This document shows, piece by piece, positions 35,380-47,954 of a stretch of DNA of 64,000 nt; the stretch's first letter is position 1, and the number at the start of each line of letters is the position of its first letter. A program made the position numbers and the translations under genes. The notes under the pieces are model-generated. The model made no database searches. It saw nothing but the letters and a program-made list of their open reading frames with translations, and was not told the DNA's origin. The DNA is from Cycas panzhihuaensis (taxonomy: Eukaryota > Cycadophyta), in the NCBI GenBank assembly GCA_023213395.1, contig CM041465.1:85133741-85197740 (forward strand), written 5' to 3'.

Positions 35380-36340
35380 TAAGTTCTGATTATCTTCTAG
35401 AAATATAACATCCCAAGATAAGTATGCTTATCTTCCATTAGGGTTATACACCTTGTAAGCTTTGCACTCTAGTACATAGCCTATATATATGTACTATAAG
35501 CTTTTATCATTAAGCTTCTTTCTATTTTCTTTTATAATAAACTTATAAGTTATACATTTAAATTTCCTAAGGTGTGAAACTGTAGACTTTTATCCTAAAT
35601 AAGCCTCCTTGGGTGTTATATTTTTGATAGATAAAGTTAAACTCTTATTTAATAGGTAAGTAACAATATGAATAACTTCAACTAAGAATAAATTAGTAAG
35701 GTTTATAGCTTTAACTGGGCCTACCAATGTTTGTTTTATACATTCAACAATACCATTTTGTTGAGGAGTACAAAGAGCTAAGAATTGGCATTTAATACCA
35801 TGGTATTTATAGATATTGGTGAACTAATTTAAAATATACTCACCTCCACTTTCTGTATATAATATCTTGGTTATCATATAGAATTCATTTTTCACTTTAG
35901 CTTTGAAGTCTTTAAATTTATCAAAGACTTCAAACTTGTTCTTTAGAAAGTAGACCCAAACTTTTTGAGAGTAATCATTAATAAAAATAATAAAGTATAA
36001 ATTACCATTAAGTGAAATCATTGATATAGGTTCACAGATGTTTGAGTAAACCAAGCCTAATGGTTTAGTTACATGCCAAGCTTACTTGGTCTGAAAATAT
36101 TTCCTATGTTATTTTCTAACAATGTAGGCTTCACAGAAATATTTATTCTATTTGATCTTTGGCAACCCATATATCATTTGAAGTCTAAATATGAGATTAA
36201 GACACTACATATTTAGATGACTAAGGTGTTGATGGTATAACTAATCCTTCATATACTTTTGAATAGGTTGCTCTTGATTGTGAGAGGATTCTTCATGTAT
36301 TTCAACATGTGTATCATCTATAATAATTTACTTACCTTTA
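35380..36340 (-). pseudogene. copia integrase relic, element E
   Basis: The frame 36054-35824 is open for 76 codons. It has YSNICEPISMISLNGNLYF, FINDYSQKVWVYFLK and TESGGEY, where the usual TDNGGEY Asp is Glu. TPQQNGIVEC follows, carrying the catalytic Glu. Further left, YNPNGR.AYLSWDVIFLE matches the copia block between integrase and RT. The copy is inactive. Confidence 0.85.
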
Positions 36341-36979
36341 TGTAGTTGATTAGACTACAAAATGGCACATAAGTTCTAATTTTATGTAGTGGAAAGTGGG
36401 ATACCATCAAGTTTATAGAGTCTATTATATTCATATACTTTTGCTACTACTTGACCAATTGAGTAGTTTGAAATAGTGTATATTCCCTGCCTAACGAGTA
36501 TGTTAAAGTTCTACTTATCAATCTAAATAATAGAGAGCATGTTCTATTCCATTCTAAGAACATAAAGGACATTGCTTATAGGATGATGAACATCTAAATA
36601 TTTTAGGGCTATAGGAGCTCTCTTAATCTTGGGCACAACATATATAATGTTATCACCAAACATGATTATCTATGCCTGAGTAGGTGTGGTGTCTTTCAAG
36701 AGTTATTCAATGCTTGTCATATAATGAGTAGCACTAGATTATATCAACTAAGGGTTATCTAAATGATTAGAAGAGAGTGCAACAAAGAACATGTTTTGGG
36801 AATTAGCCTAGGAATTGGCCACATGACCTACTTACTAGGAATTCTTAATATTACCCTGAGATAGATTCTTAGGTTAATATCTTTATTGTTATCTATTACC
36901 CTGACCATGGCCTCTATTTTATTGATGATATAGGCCTCCTTATTGTCTAGTTGAGTTTTGTATAGGTTGCAAATCAGAT

Positions 36980-37830
36980 TACCTTCTTCTACATTCTATG
37001 ATCATATACTTAGGTTTTCCATAGTATAGGCAAGTAAAATTTTATCTCCTCTACTGGTTTCTTATTTATTGTAGTGGTTGGTTTAAATTTATCAAACTAA
37101 ACTATTGGGCAAGAGGCTACTATTGAGATTGATTTCTCTCATGATTTCTAGCTATAAATGCATGAGCAATGTTAGAAAAAGATGTTGTTTCTTGATGGTT
37201 TAGGATACCTTCTTCCTTTAGCAGTAGTTCTTTGAGGGTGTTGAAGTCCATGGTGGTAAAGTAACTAAATAAATAAGGGATAAAAGGGTTGTATATAGAG
37301 AGAAGGACATTTATAACACTGGCAGTAAGGTCTTGGTTGGAAGTAGGAGCTCCAAGAGTATTAAGCTAGTTCCTAATGGATTTAGCTTCAGTCATATATG
37401 AGAGAATATAACTAGCAAAGGGTATGGCATATAAGTGTGCTTTTGGCATAATCACTCTGGAGTTGTCCTTTTACTCATAAAAGGAACATATAATATTTTA
37501 GGCTTTATGAGAGGTGTCTATTATTTTAATGTTTTGGTCCATATTGTCCTCCATAACTAAGTGAAGGAAGTATAGAGCTACATTATCTTTAGCTCTAAAG
37601 GCAACAAAGGCAACAAGGTCTAGTGGGATCTTAACATTAGGGTCAGTCGAGTCTAGTATGGGAGTAGGTTTGGTTATGTCTCCAAGTATATAAGAGTAAA
37701 AACCATTTATGACTAAGAGGTATTTGACTTATTTCTTATAAGCCAAAAAATTATCATTCCTTGATAGTTTAATTGTGTTTGAAATCAATATTTGAGTTAT
37801 CATTATATCCTATCTACCTATTGGGCTACT
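36980..37830 (-). pseudogene. copia gag relic, element E
   Basis: Minus-strand pieces resemble copia gag: YMTEAKSIRNQLNTLGAPTS, then SVINVLLSIYNPFIPYL, then a knuckle-like CLYYGKPKYMIIEC near 36985-37030 (CxxCGKxGHxxxxC expected; Cys and His changed to Tyr). The start is not clear. Confidence 0.7.
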
Positions 37831-38884
37831 ACACTAGAGTTATAGAGTTTCAATATCTCTAAGGAGGCCCTCAATTACTATTCTATCTAGTAGAATTTTC
37901 CTTTAGATGGTAGGTTAAGGACTCTATATATATATTGGTATGTGAGCAAGTTAAGCTTGATATACCTTGGTATATAAGCATAGAAGACATGACTACCCCC
38001 CTAATACTATGAATTCACTTGTGATGGATGTATGCCAAGTGATAGATCTAATGAAGGATTATAACTAAGGTACTCACCCCCTCTGAGTCTAGCTTGCCCT
38101 TAGCTTATTTATCTAGGTGAATGCAACTCATGTGTGTGAGAGTGATTAATTTCATAGCTCCTAATTATTCCTCTTGCAAGATTGATAGTTTAGAAATTCA
38201 ATTCAAGAATTATCTTATTTAATGTTTTGAGTTTAAATTCCTTTTAACGTGGTCTTATTTAAAGACATGAATATGAATTTTAATGATTAAAAGCAGGAGA
38301 TAGGAATAAACAAAGGCAAAAAAAAAAAAAAAAGGGTTTAAAGTACTGGATAAGGAAGGGACCAGTACTTAATGGTGGAAAAGTAACCTTCCTCAAATAA
38401 TAAGAATACCTACAACCATAGAGCACTATATATATTAGCTTAGAAAATGAGTGGAAAAAAATGCTCCTCAAATGAAGAGAGAATTCATGTAATATGTAAG
38501 CAGTTAAAAAATTCCATTTTAAACTATATTTAAAGCCTTTAATTGATGAAAAAATAGCTTTAAATAAAAGAATAAGATGGGGTAAAATAAATGGATTAAT
38601 ATAGCCTAAATTATACCCAAAATCTACCAAACAAAAGTCTAAGTTGTAGAGCTTTGAGTTAAGATTTTGATAGTTTAGATAGTTTGGAAAACAAACACTT
38701 GATTAAGAAGATATAAGCAAAATAGTTCGATGACCTCCTTATGGATGAAAAATTGAATTAGGGTGGGCTTTTACTCCCCTTAATTAATTAGCCCCTAGTC
38801 ACCTATTGGCAACATATGACCACCCACTAGTAGATAAGGGGCCCATAAACCTTAAACAAAATTATAATCTAGTCAAATTTAGTA

Positions 38885-38923
<39 letters not shown>

Positions 38924-39818
38924 TAGATATGTATGTGTGTGTGTGTGAAAAAACTCAAAGATGCATGAATGTTAATCAAATAACCTATGATAATAGATTC
39001 TTTGTAAAAATTAATGAAATCTCTTTTAATCTCTAAGTTTTTACCTCAAGTTTAAATCATTATACTCGACTGAGCTACTATGTGACTTCATTGTGAGTGA
39101 GGAGGTGATATGAAGATCAAATCACTCATAGTAGAGATCATCAGTCAACTAATGGAATTTCTTAAAATAGGATGGATTAAGCTCCCTTACAAGTAAGTAA
39201 GCATCCATTAGTGTAAAAGATATAATGTACTAATAGTAGGGGTTAATAGATGAAGGGTGTTACCTAGTAGGTTAATGGATCAGGTTGAATGAAAGAAGAT
39301 ATCTGATTAACAAAATCTCACACAAACTTCACATAGATATGGCCATGGAACCCATGCTAGATTTATCTTAAGGCACTCTATATCTAATTAGCCCTCACAT
39401 CTCTTTCTGAATATAAAGGCATATCTTATGTAGAGTGATAGTAGTAGAGACATGCATAATATTTGAGTGGCTCTACACAAGTATATGTGGCTATAAATAT
39501 AAAGTCCTCATATTGGAGTAGGTGCATCTCACATAGAGTCTTTACAAACTAAAAGGGTTCACTTACTTCTTAATATCAACCACCAAGCATACATAAGTAA
39601 AAAATAATAATAAATAGAGAGGAGTAGGTGTCAGACCAATGGTAGGTGTATACTTAGAATAAGACCAAATAGATTTGGTTATTTTCCAGATATTCTTCAA
39701 ACAAGGTCATGAATGGGGTTGAATGAGGTGCAAATAAGGTTCTATTTTTACAATGAAATAGAATGATCCTTTTTCAATGTGGTATATCTACATTAGATGA
39801 GTGAATACAAGAGAAACT
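37831..39818. other. long leader of element E, no gene seen
   Basis: About 2 kb between gag and the primer site. It holds an A-run at 38319-38333 and a (TA)n-(GATA)-(TG)n microsatellite at about 38888-38948. A 116-codon minus-strand ORF (38630-38280) is hydrophobic and F/L/Y-rich, with no family resemblance. I do not call it a gene. Confidence 0.5.
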
Positions 39819-39830
39819 ACTCTTATACCA
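39819..39830 (-). other. primer-binding site of element E
   Basis: Minus strand TGGTATAAGAGT, two to three changes from TGGTATCAGAGC, placed directly inside the right LTR. Confidence 0.75.
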
Positions 39831-39832
39831 AT

Positions 39833-40281
39833 TGATAAAATTATAATTATCTAATTACTTTATATAAGATCTTAACTCTCTTGTAATCAACATATATTCA
39901 TTAAGATATATCATGCACACATTTAAATGAACACAATATAAGGAGAATTAGAAATTGGATTTAATCTAAGATAAGGAAGGATCAAATTATTTAATGCCTA
40001 ATATAGAATTTTAATAGAGTTTACACTCTTGTCAAAGACCATTCAAATGGGTGTGGCATAACCTTAATTTATAGAGGGCTCGATGTCTCACACTTTACAA
40101 ATGGTAAATATATATTAAACCTCATATGCTTATATTTGATTAGGTCTCATATCAGACACATCTCATTGGTTAGTTATGAGGCAAAGGTGGGGTCATAACC
40201 CTCAACTAGGAGTACAACATTAAGTCATAACTTAATTTATAATTACATATAAGTACAAGAAGGTGCCATTATATTTTAACA
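39833..40281 (-). repeat. 5' LTR of element E
   Basis: 449 bp, direct repeat of 33055-33500. Shared blocks include ATATATCATGCACA, GAACACAATAT and AATTTATAGAG.GCT.GATGTCT. Confidence 0.9.
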
Positions 40282-40286
40282 TTTAT

Positions 40287-41100
40287 ATGGACCAATATAA
40301 TGTCTAGTAAATGTTTAAGTGAGTCAAAATTTGTATATACATTATTATCTTAGAAGTAAGGCATAATTTTTCTCAAGAGTTTATGGAGGTTAAGGGGACT
40401 ATTATTAAATCATAAATAGAGCTCCTCATAAATATTATTATCCCTAGAATTACCTTAATTTATTCAAGCTTAGTTGGTCTATACACACTTAGGATATAAG
40501 ATAACTTGGTTGGGTCAATATATATACCCTTATCAAAGTCTAGATATCTAAAGATTTTGCTAAACATGACTCCAAAAGAATAATTTTCACGATTAAAGCT
40601 AATGTAATATAAATATCAATGATAAAAAATGTGATGTAGATCCAAAAAATAATTATTATGTTGATTTGGATTTTATACTTACATCATTAAGAAAAGCACA
40701 AGTAATTATTGGAATAAGATTATAAGAGGCAATTTTCATCATTCTCTAATAAGTTACTCTTTTATTTGAGAGCCTGAAGAGTATAAGCATATATGCACAT
40801 GTTTCCCAAGCTATTCTAAAGGAAAATTTAAGGTGTACATTTTATGAAAAGAGAATTTTATTATAACTAGAGAAGTTATACATTAAGGAGGAAACAAAAT
40901 AGTTTGAAGCTTAATTAATGCCTTGATCAATATAGGTAGTGAGAAAGTTATCTATAGGGCAAGCCTTATGTAAATCCATAAAGACTATATATATCCTAAT
41001 TATCTTTATTCTCTCTTATAATAAGGATAATATTAGCTACCCATCTGGTATAATTAGCTAGAAAAATAAATTTAGTATTAATGAGTTTTTTCACTCCATG
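40287..41100. other. AT-rich DNA, nothing recognised
   Basis: About 0.8 kb of AT-rich sequence between elements E and C, with no supported ORF or repeat. Confidence 0.5.
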
Positions 41101-41105
41101 CCTAT
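41101..41105. repeat. target-site duplication, left, element C (CCTAT)
   Basis: CCTAT directly before the 5' LTR of C, repeated at 57928-57932. Confidence 0.93.
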
Positions 41106-43805
41106 TGTTTCCCGGCTTCTGGGAATAGATACAGAATCACCGACTTAGGTAAGTGCAGGTATGTTTCTCGCCTTATCATCGCTTTCTTTTGATGAGTGTT
41201 TGCTTGCATATCTGCATGTTTGTGGCTTTGTAGACGACTTTGCCTTCGCCTACACTTATTTTAGCCAATGACGACTATAGCAGGGGCACACTCCCAGTGA
41301 GTGTGGCACCCTGGTGGCCACTCCACTTCCCGCATCTGCCCTCCTTGCTCCAGGATCCACTCAGTTTGTGCCACCTCTGCCCATGTGATGACCCACCATC
41401 GTTTGGTTGACTTGCCACACCGTTTGAGCCCTATTTTTGCTCTTCTGGGCCTATTTGTTAGCTTGTTTGTCCCCGGGTAGGTGTCTCAGCCCCCTATTGG
41501 CCCTTTTTGTCATCTACCCACGCTGGTGGTTTGGCTGTTTTTGCCTCCAGGCTAATACCGCTGAGATTTTCGTGGTACCGCCAGATTATCCGCGGTACCG
41601 CAGATTTTGCGGTGGTATGACTATTCTAACTTATTTTTTAAAATCCACCGTGACAATTTCGCATTTATTACGAAACTGCCACTTGTCTCACGACTTAACT
41701 CGCTGCCAGCCGCGCCCTAATCACTCACTTTAGGGTTTGGGTTGGGTACTTAAGTCATCATTTACTCATTTTTGAGGACTTTTGGCTTACTTTTGGATTG
41801 CTCCTTAAGGAAGCCATGCTCGCTTCTTCTCTCTGCCGCTTGCTACCATAGGACCTTCGTCTCTCCTCCAATGCCCAGCTCTCCTTCGGTGTGGCTAGGA
41901 CATCTTCCCACCCCCTCACACACCTTGGAGATAGCCCCTTGGAGAGATTTCAGTAGATTCTAGCCCCAGGAAGTCTTCAAGCGTTCTAAGCGTAGGTGTT
42001 CTCCCTTCAACTTCGCTAGCAGGGTCCCAAACCTGCTACACCACAGTTTCTGGGCTGATTTCTTAGCCTCTCCTTACCAGCCTTCGGTTGAGGTAAGCAC
42101 TTCTCCTCTTCCTCTCAGGTATTCGCTGATTTGAGTTGTGTCTCTCATGCTATTGATGCCCTATCTTGCTTGTTTCTTTGCTTGTCCTTATGAGGGCTGT
42201 TTTCCTATTTACATTGGACTGTTTTACCTCTGTTATAGTGCCTCTTACCTGCGTTTGTTGCTCAAGGCAGCAGTACTGAGGGTTGACATAGGGTTTGGGA
42301 GAGAGCTGGGTGGATTCCGCACTACCTTCCATGCTCCTCAAGTGGCTCTAAGCCCCCCAAACCTTCCCTCTTACCTCGTGCTATCCTTGGCACTCAAACA
42401 AGAGTTTGTTAGCCCTCTCTTAGCTGCTGAAATCAACACTGTCACACGTTGCAGCACTAGTTTGAGGGCTTAGGCTTGGGTCTGGGTGACTCACATAAGT
42501 CCCGACTGCTTGTTCTTGTCCAACTCTTTTCCCAGCAGCCCGGTTTGCTCTCCATAGCGCTCCGGTTCACCGTAGGTCTTCTTTGGTTTCTTCCTACCCC
42601 CTTGCTACTATTTCCAGCCACCTTTCTTGGCCTTGCCCTCGCTGCCTTATGGCTTTTGGGGGAGGTTAGGGCATTCTTTATGGGAGGTGGGCCATTCTGA
42701 GGCTTACCAGTTACTTTCCTTTCACTTCAGTTGTCCTCTTTCATATATTATCATCATTGTGTTGATGCTAACATCTATGTGTTTAAGTTTATTTGTATCC
42801 CATAAACATGTATTATTAGGATCTCGTGATTGCATGTTAGTCCCCTTTCTCTGGAAAGGGGGAGGTCACCGTTGCTTGCAAGTGCTTGGAGAGCGCAAAG
42901 GGTATATTCCACTCGTTCCGTTGCCGGTAAGTACTCTTACGTATGTTGTACTTTCATACTTCACCAGCTATTAGTAATTGGTTCCTCTCTTTTCTTGGTT
43001 TTGTACTTTAGTATTTTTCTGGGGAAGGTAAGGGAGCCCCTCTTTCTAGTCTCCCACGACGCTTCACATCCGCTGCACCTCGTGGAGTAGTTTGGTGTCC
43101 TTCGGGAGGGCCCTCATCACGCATGCCTCCGGTCCAAGTGCACGCCTCGCTCCACCCTACTACTCTTTCCTTTTGAATTCCTTTTCATAAGTAGTAATTA
43201 ACTTATTGGAGATCAAAAGGGAAACTTAACTTTGCTTTTGGTTCATACTTTGTTTGTTTTATTGCATGCATCTCCGCTACCATAGGATAAGGTCATAGGC
43301 ACCGCTCCTTTTTACCTTCCCTCTCTTTCTTTGCCGTGCAAGCTTCTTGCCCTCTGTATTACTTGTATGCCCAGTTAGTTTGCTTAGGTATACCTTAACC
43401 CACCTTCTTGGGTCATCCTTATTGCTTTCCTTTGGTTCCCCGCTCTACCGGATAACCAAAGTGACCCCGTCTATAGGCCTGCCACTTGCCTATCCTTCTT
43501 TGTTTCCTGTTACTTTAGGGAAACCCTTGAAGGTTCCTCTCCTTCCCCTTCTGGCCATTCAAGGATGGGAGGATCCTTCCTTTAGGTCAACCCAGGCTAA
43601 TCCTATGCCTCCTCACCTCTTATTCGAAGTGGTGGGGGATCACCCTTAGTAGCCACATTCCATTACAGGTCTTGAACTCATGCTCCAGCGCACGGGACAC
43701 CCTGTGTGGTAATTACTCTACTTATAGGTCTCTTTCTCAATCATATTATCACCCGCTCTTACCATACCTATTTAGTTAGGTAGCTATCCCGTAGACGCAC
43801 ATCCA
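41106..43805 (+). repeat. 5' LTR of element C (2700 bp)
   Basis: Starts TGTTTCCCGGCTTCTGGG, ends GTAGACGCACATCCA, and repeats at 55213-57927. It contains the palindrome module at 41555-41618. Short ORFs within it match the 3' LTR only because it is a repeat; none shows a domain. Confidence 0.95.
41555..41618 (+). promoter_or_regulatory. GGTACC inverted-repeat module in the C 5' LTR
   Basis: ATACCGC ... CGTGGTACCGCC ... CCGCGGTACCGCAG ... GCGGTGGTAT: two GGTACC cores inside outer ATACCGC/GTGGTAT arms. The 3' LTR keeps it at 55671-55734 with a few transitions. It is a longer version of the B module. Confidence 0.55.
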
Positions 43806-43806
43806 C

Positions 43807-43825
43807 TGGCGACCATACTGGGGAC
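43807..43825 (+). other. primer-binding site of element C
   Basis: TGGCGACCATACTGGGGAC, two bases after the LTR end. Same class as in B (one transition different). Confidence 0.87.
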
Positions 43826-43979
43826 TGCCAGTAAGGGAGCTAGTTTTCGCTCTCTTCCGTTGGTTTCGCTACCTTTTTGTGATCCTTTTTCACCTATTTT
43901 GATCTCTTCGTTGGGTAACCCCTGACGCGTGTGCTTTTACCGCCCTCTCATTTTCCCTAACATTGTTGGTTGACCTTGC

Positions 43980-46310
43980 ATGTGATACTTCTCTCATCGC
44001 TTATGCAGTCTACCTCCATTGTTAGAAGACCCTGAGTATCGCCCTCTTCCTTTGTCAGATTCTGACGTGACTATGGAGGGATACTCTTTTGATTAGGCCT
44101 ACCACACCTCAACCTTAGAAACCCATGTTTTTCCTTTCTCTATTCCCAGGTCCACCCAAGAGGGTGACAAAACCCTTTATTACCCAAGTGACCAACATCT
44201 CTCACTTGACGTCCATCCCTCTACCCATGCCGTATAAGGATCGGCTCCTCTTGAGACTTGCCACATAATTGGTGACTCTTATGAGGAGCATCCCGAGGGA
44301 CCTACCTTGTTCGAGGTCCCAATTAGCTCTTACAAGTATGTAGGAACCCCTCCTGTCGACGTAGTTGAAGCTCTCAACGAGTGTCGCCGCACGTCATGCT
44401 TGCAACCACGTCTTGGGTGGCTTGAGGGTGCTCTCCGTGGAGGAGCCTCTTCCTCTTCCGCTCCTCCCTCGCACACCTCATCCTCATCTACTCTTCCTTT
44501 AACAACAAATCCCTTTGTGCCTACGCATGTATCCCGCTCATTTCCTATTCCCACAGTGGGGGCACGTGTTGTGCCTTCCATTTCTCATCGAGGTCTTAGT
44601 GTTTTGGGATCTCCCCGTGGTGTGTCTTTCCCTCAATTGAAGGTTAGCATACCCATCCCTAACCAAACCAATGTGCCATCCCCTAATGTGGCACATACCT
44701 TTCCTAGTAGGCCTGTCGGTCCTACTAGCCTTTTGGCTACTAGTCATATAGGACCCACTCCCATACATTCTCAAAACCAACACGTTGGTGCTTCCTTCTA
44801 CATTCCCCCATGGTATACTTCTCAACCTTGGGGGTAGGGTAGAGGAAGCCGTCTCCTGGTTTATGGGGTAGATCTGCTACACCCATATAGGGTTGCTCCA
44901 CCTACGGGTGGCCCGTATGGGCAAAACCCAGTTCCACATCCATCTTGTCCATTGTCCAACGCAATTCCATTTGTTGTGCCTTCGCAAAGGAACCCGACTC
45001 TCTTCCAAGGCACCTACCCCCACACCTCTTCTCAGTAGGGGGCGTTTCCTCAAGGAGGGATGGGTGTTCCACCCCCACCCGCTCCTTGTTCATTACCTAC
45101 TACGATATTCGTTGACCCTATGGTCTAGGCAAGGGCACGCCCCTTCATGGACTTTAGGTCGACACCTCTATCCATCGAGGCGTTAGGAACCAATCTGCTG
45201 CCTCATACTCCTGAAGTTCCTAGATTCGACGGAACTTCGTCGCAAGACCTGGCAGAGTATGTGCATATTTTTTCTATGGCATGCATCGATTACTGGGCTT
45301 ACGACCACATTTTAATGAAATTATTCCCACGGTCCTTGCAGGGTGACGCCCTCAAGTGGTTCTACCGTCTCCCTGCCCATTCTATCCATTCATTCCAGCA
45401 ATTGGTGGATGAGTTCATCAACTATTTTGATGTAGCCCGTCTATTCGAAAGCAGAATGAAGTCGCTCCTTTCACTCAAACAAGGTCACGATGAAATGAAT
45501 CGTGACTTTGTGTGGCGATTTCATGACTTGCTCCACTCCACTAAGGCAACATTGCCCGAGGAGTTGAAGCGAGACCTCTTCATCAATGCACTTCGTCCCG
45601 AAGTGCATGTGGAAGTCCTTAAAATGGGGGCGACCACATGTGACTCCGTGATTGCCAAGTGTTTGGCGTTGGAGGCTATTGAGATCCAAGCGGGTCTCAA
45701 GAAACCTCTTAAGCCCTCACAGTGCCGTGAGGCACCACCCCCAACCAAAGATACTAAACCTTCACAACCTACCTGGTCTTCCTCTCATCCGACTGAGAAG
45801 ACTTTAGACCCTCTCACATCAGCCATACTTTCGTTCGAGCATACGATGAAGGAACTCAAGCTTCAAGCTCCTTCATCCCCTACATCCAATAAACAAGTCC
45901 AACAAATAACCCAAGCTCCTCTCCCTAGGAATGGAAATGCCCATTCCTCTCAAGCGAGAAGGTCAGACCCTCCGCTTGAGAAGAAGTGGTGCTCCATTCA
46001 TGGGGAGTACTTTCATGATGATTGGCGTTGTAGGGCCCAGCATCCTAAGGATGCCCCTCGACGTGACTCTTCCCCCAAACGGGCCTCAAGGCCTAATTTG
46101 GACCAACCAGTTCACAAGGATCCGTTTCCTAAACATGGGGAACGTGATTGCAACACCCAAACCAAGAGTAACTAGAACCGAGGAAGATCGCCTGATCCCC
46201 GTCCTTCTCGTGACAAAGGGAAGGGTGCTTGGAACTCGTCTTCTTCCTCTCGTTCTCCTAGCCATCGCACCCCATCACCTTCGCGACCCTAGAACAAGGG
46301 GAAGAAGGTG
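43980..46310 (+). pseudogene. gag of element C (nonsense-interrupted, frame kept)
   Basis: ATG at 43980 with TGA as second codon (43983-43985), CGA in B. The N-terminal Ser/Pro-rich region has LPPLLEDPEYR and TMEGYSFD. TAG stops at 44838, 45036 and 45126 break it. The gag core from 45147 is open for 342 codons: DALKWFYRLPAHSIHSFQQL, DLFINALRPEVHVEVLKMG, and the knuckle CSIHGEYFHDDWRC. Stops also at 44094, 44235, 46173 and 46290. All lie in one frame with the protease and pol. Confidence 0.88.
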
Positions 46311-47954
46311 ATCCAGTTGCTTGAAGCGACTCCTTCCTATGCCCTTACGTGGTCTCAAGCCGCCAAGGAAGCAACAGGAGCTTCTTGTTCTTCCGCTCCT
46401 TCTGACCCTCTTCCGGAGAACCTTCCTCTGGAAATACCTCTCTTTCCCAAGGCTATTCCTGTACACCCAGGTCGTTACGATTTCTGAAGGGCACTTACCT
46501 AGCCTACCGCGAAGGGTAAACTCTTCTCCATCATGGACGAGCTTCATACTGTTGCCGCAGGAATGTCCTTGATGGACGTTTTGAGGAGTTGTCCCGAGCA
46601 GTGGGCCCTCCTCCTAGAAGCTTTAGGATCGAGTGATGCACCTATCCACGCTTTGGGCGTCACCCAAAGCTGTGGACCCGTTATCTCATTTGATCCGAAG
46701 GATCTTCCTCCTGCCGGTGAAAGGGAACATCAGTGGAACTTCCCATTCACTATCACTATCGATACACCCGATTGTACCCTCCGAAGAACTATTGTTGATA
46801 ACGGCTCTTCTATCAATGCCATGCCCTTGCGTGTCATGCAAGAGCTTGGTATCTCTGCCTTGGAACCTGTTCCATGGTGATGCTAAGGTTATGACGGTAG
46901 CGAGAAGACCCCTTTGGGATCTGTCGCGATTCTGCTCACCCTTGAGGGCAAGACTATTTTTGCAGATGTTGTAGTCCTCGACGTTGATGTTGACTACAAC
47001 CTCTTTCTAGGTCGTCCATGGCTCGACCAAATGGGAGCCATGTGCTCGACTTTTTAGGGGCAACTTAAATTCATCTATGACGGACGAATGAGAGTGATTC
47101 CCTGCGAATGCCCATTTACCAAACAAACTCGTTCCACCAGTTCGGCAAACCAAGGTCCTTCCACGTATGCCTTGGCTTGCTCTATTGGTATACCTAACCC
47201 ATCCGAAGAAGATCCCGCATCTTCTTCCCCTAGTCTCACGCGGTTCGCCCCTATTGGCGTTGGGAGTTACGGGTACCTTGCCTCGTTTAGTGACGATGAG
47301 TCACACGACGAGGACGAGGATGGTCTTCACCCCGTCTCTTTCCTCCGCACCAGTAGGTCACACCCGTCTCGTTCTAGATCCCCACCTAGAACCTTTCTCA
47401 TTAGTGAGGCTAGCCACTCCTGTGTGTCACATATCATTGCTTGTGTTGACCTGCCCATCATCAGTTCTTCTTCTTCATTACCCCCCGTAGGTAATGGCTT
47501 CGAAGAATTGCCTTTCGCTCCCTCCGAGGAGCCTCCTCTTGGCTTTCCTTCAGAATCCCTTGAGAAAGTTGAGCAACCCAATGACCATCATTATCCCGTT
47601 GTTTCTACTCCCTCCAGTGCTTCCTCTACTCGAAGTAAGGTCATCCATGGGGTGGATTACTTTGAGGATGATGAAGCCCTACTCGAGCATCTGGCAGGTT
47701 TTGCGCCCAACTTACCTTCTGGTCACCACAGGCTTGGTCACCAGAAGATCCTTGTGATCAGATCCATGCTCACTGATCTGATCCTGTCTCCTATTCCACC
47801 TCCTCCTATTGACCTTGCCCCTCTCCACTTCGAGGAGGGTAATGCCATGTGCATGGGGGTGACCCAAGACATAGTCTTGGCCCTTGGTAAGGTCATTAAG
47901 GCCAGGTTAGAATGTTCCCCTAATGAGATAAGGGAGTACTCCCTTCTGTTCTAG
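46311..47954 (+). pseudogene. protease and linker of element C
   Basis: Same frame as gag. Active-site block TIVDNGSSINAMP, then GISALEPVPW.C.GYDGS with TGA 46878-46880 and TAA 46884-46886, then YNLFLGRPWLDQMGA. After TAG 47055-47057 (TGG in A) a 288-codon open stretch (47088-47954) codes an acidic Ser/Pro-rich linker with APIGVGSYGYLASFSDD and MCMGVTQDIVLALGKVI. It ends at TAG 47952-47954, shared with A and B. Confidence 0.85.

Larger units (their letters stand above)
33055..40281 (-). mobile_element. Ty1/copia LTR retrotransposon E (complete ends, coding heavily decayed)
   Basis: About 7.2 kb with 446- and 449-bp LTRs and a TTTAT duplication. Read on the minus strand, the order is LTR, Met-type primer site, about 2 kb leader, gag, integrase, RT, RNase H, purine tract (AAGGGAGGA) and LTR. 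Integrase before RT defines Ty1/copia. Every domain is interrupted. The leader is long for copia and may include a nested insertion. Confidence 0.9.

Noticed and set aside
38280-38630. 116-codon hydrophobic minus-strand ORF
   Set aside because: AT-rich, F/L/Y-biased, no family resemblance, and lies in the leader of a dead copia element.
42138-42473. Open frames in the LTRs of C (repeated at 56257-56520)
   Set aside because: They recur only because LTRs are duplicated; no domain, and the frames differ between the two copies.
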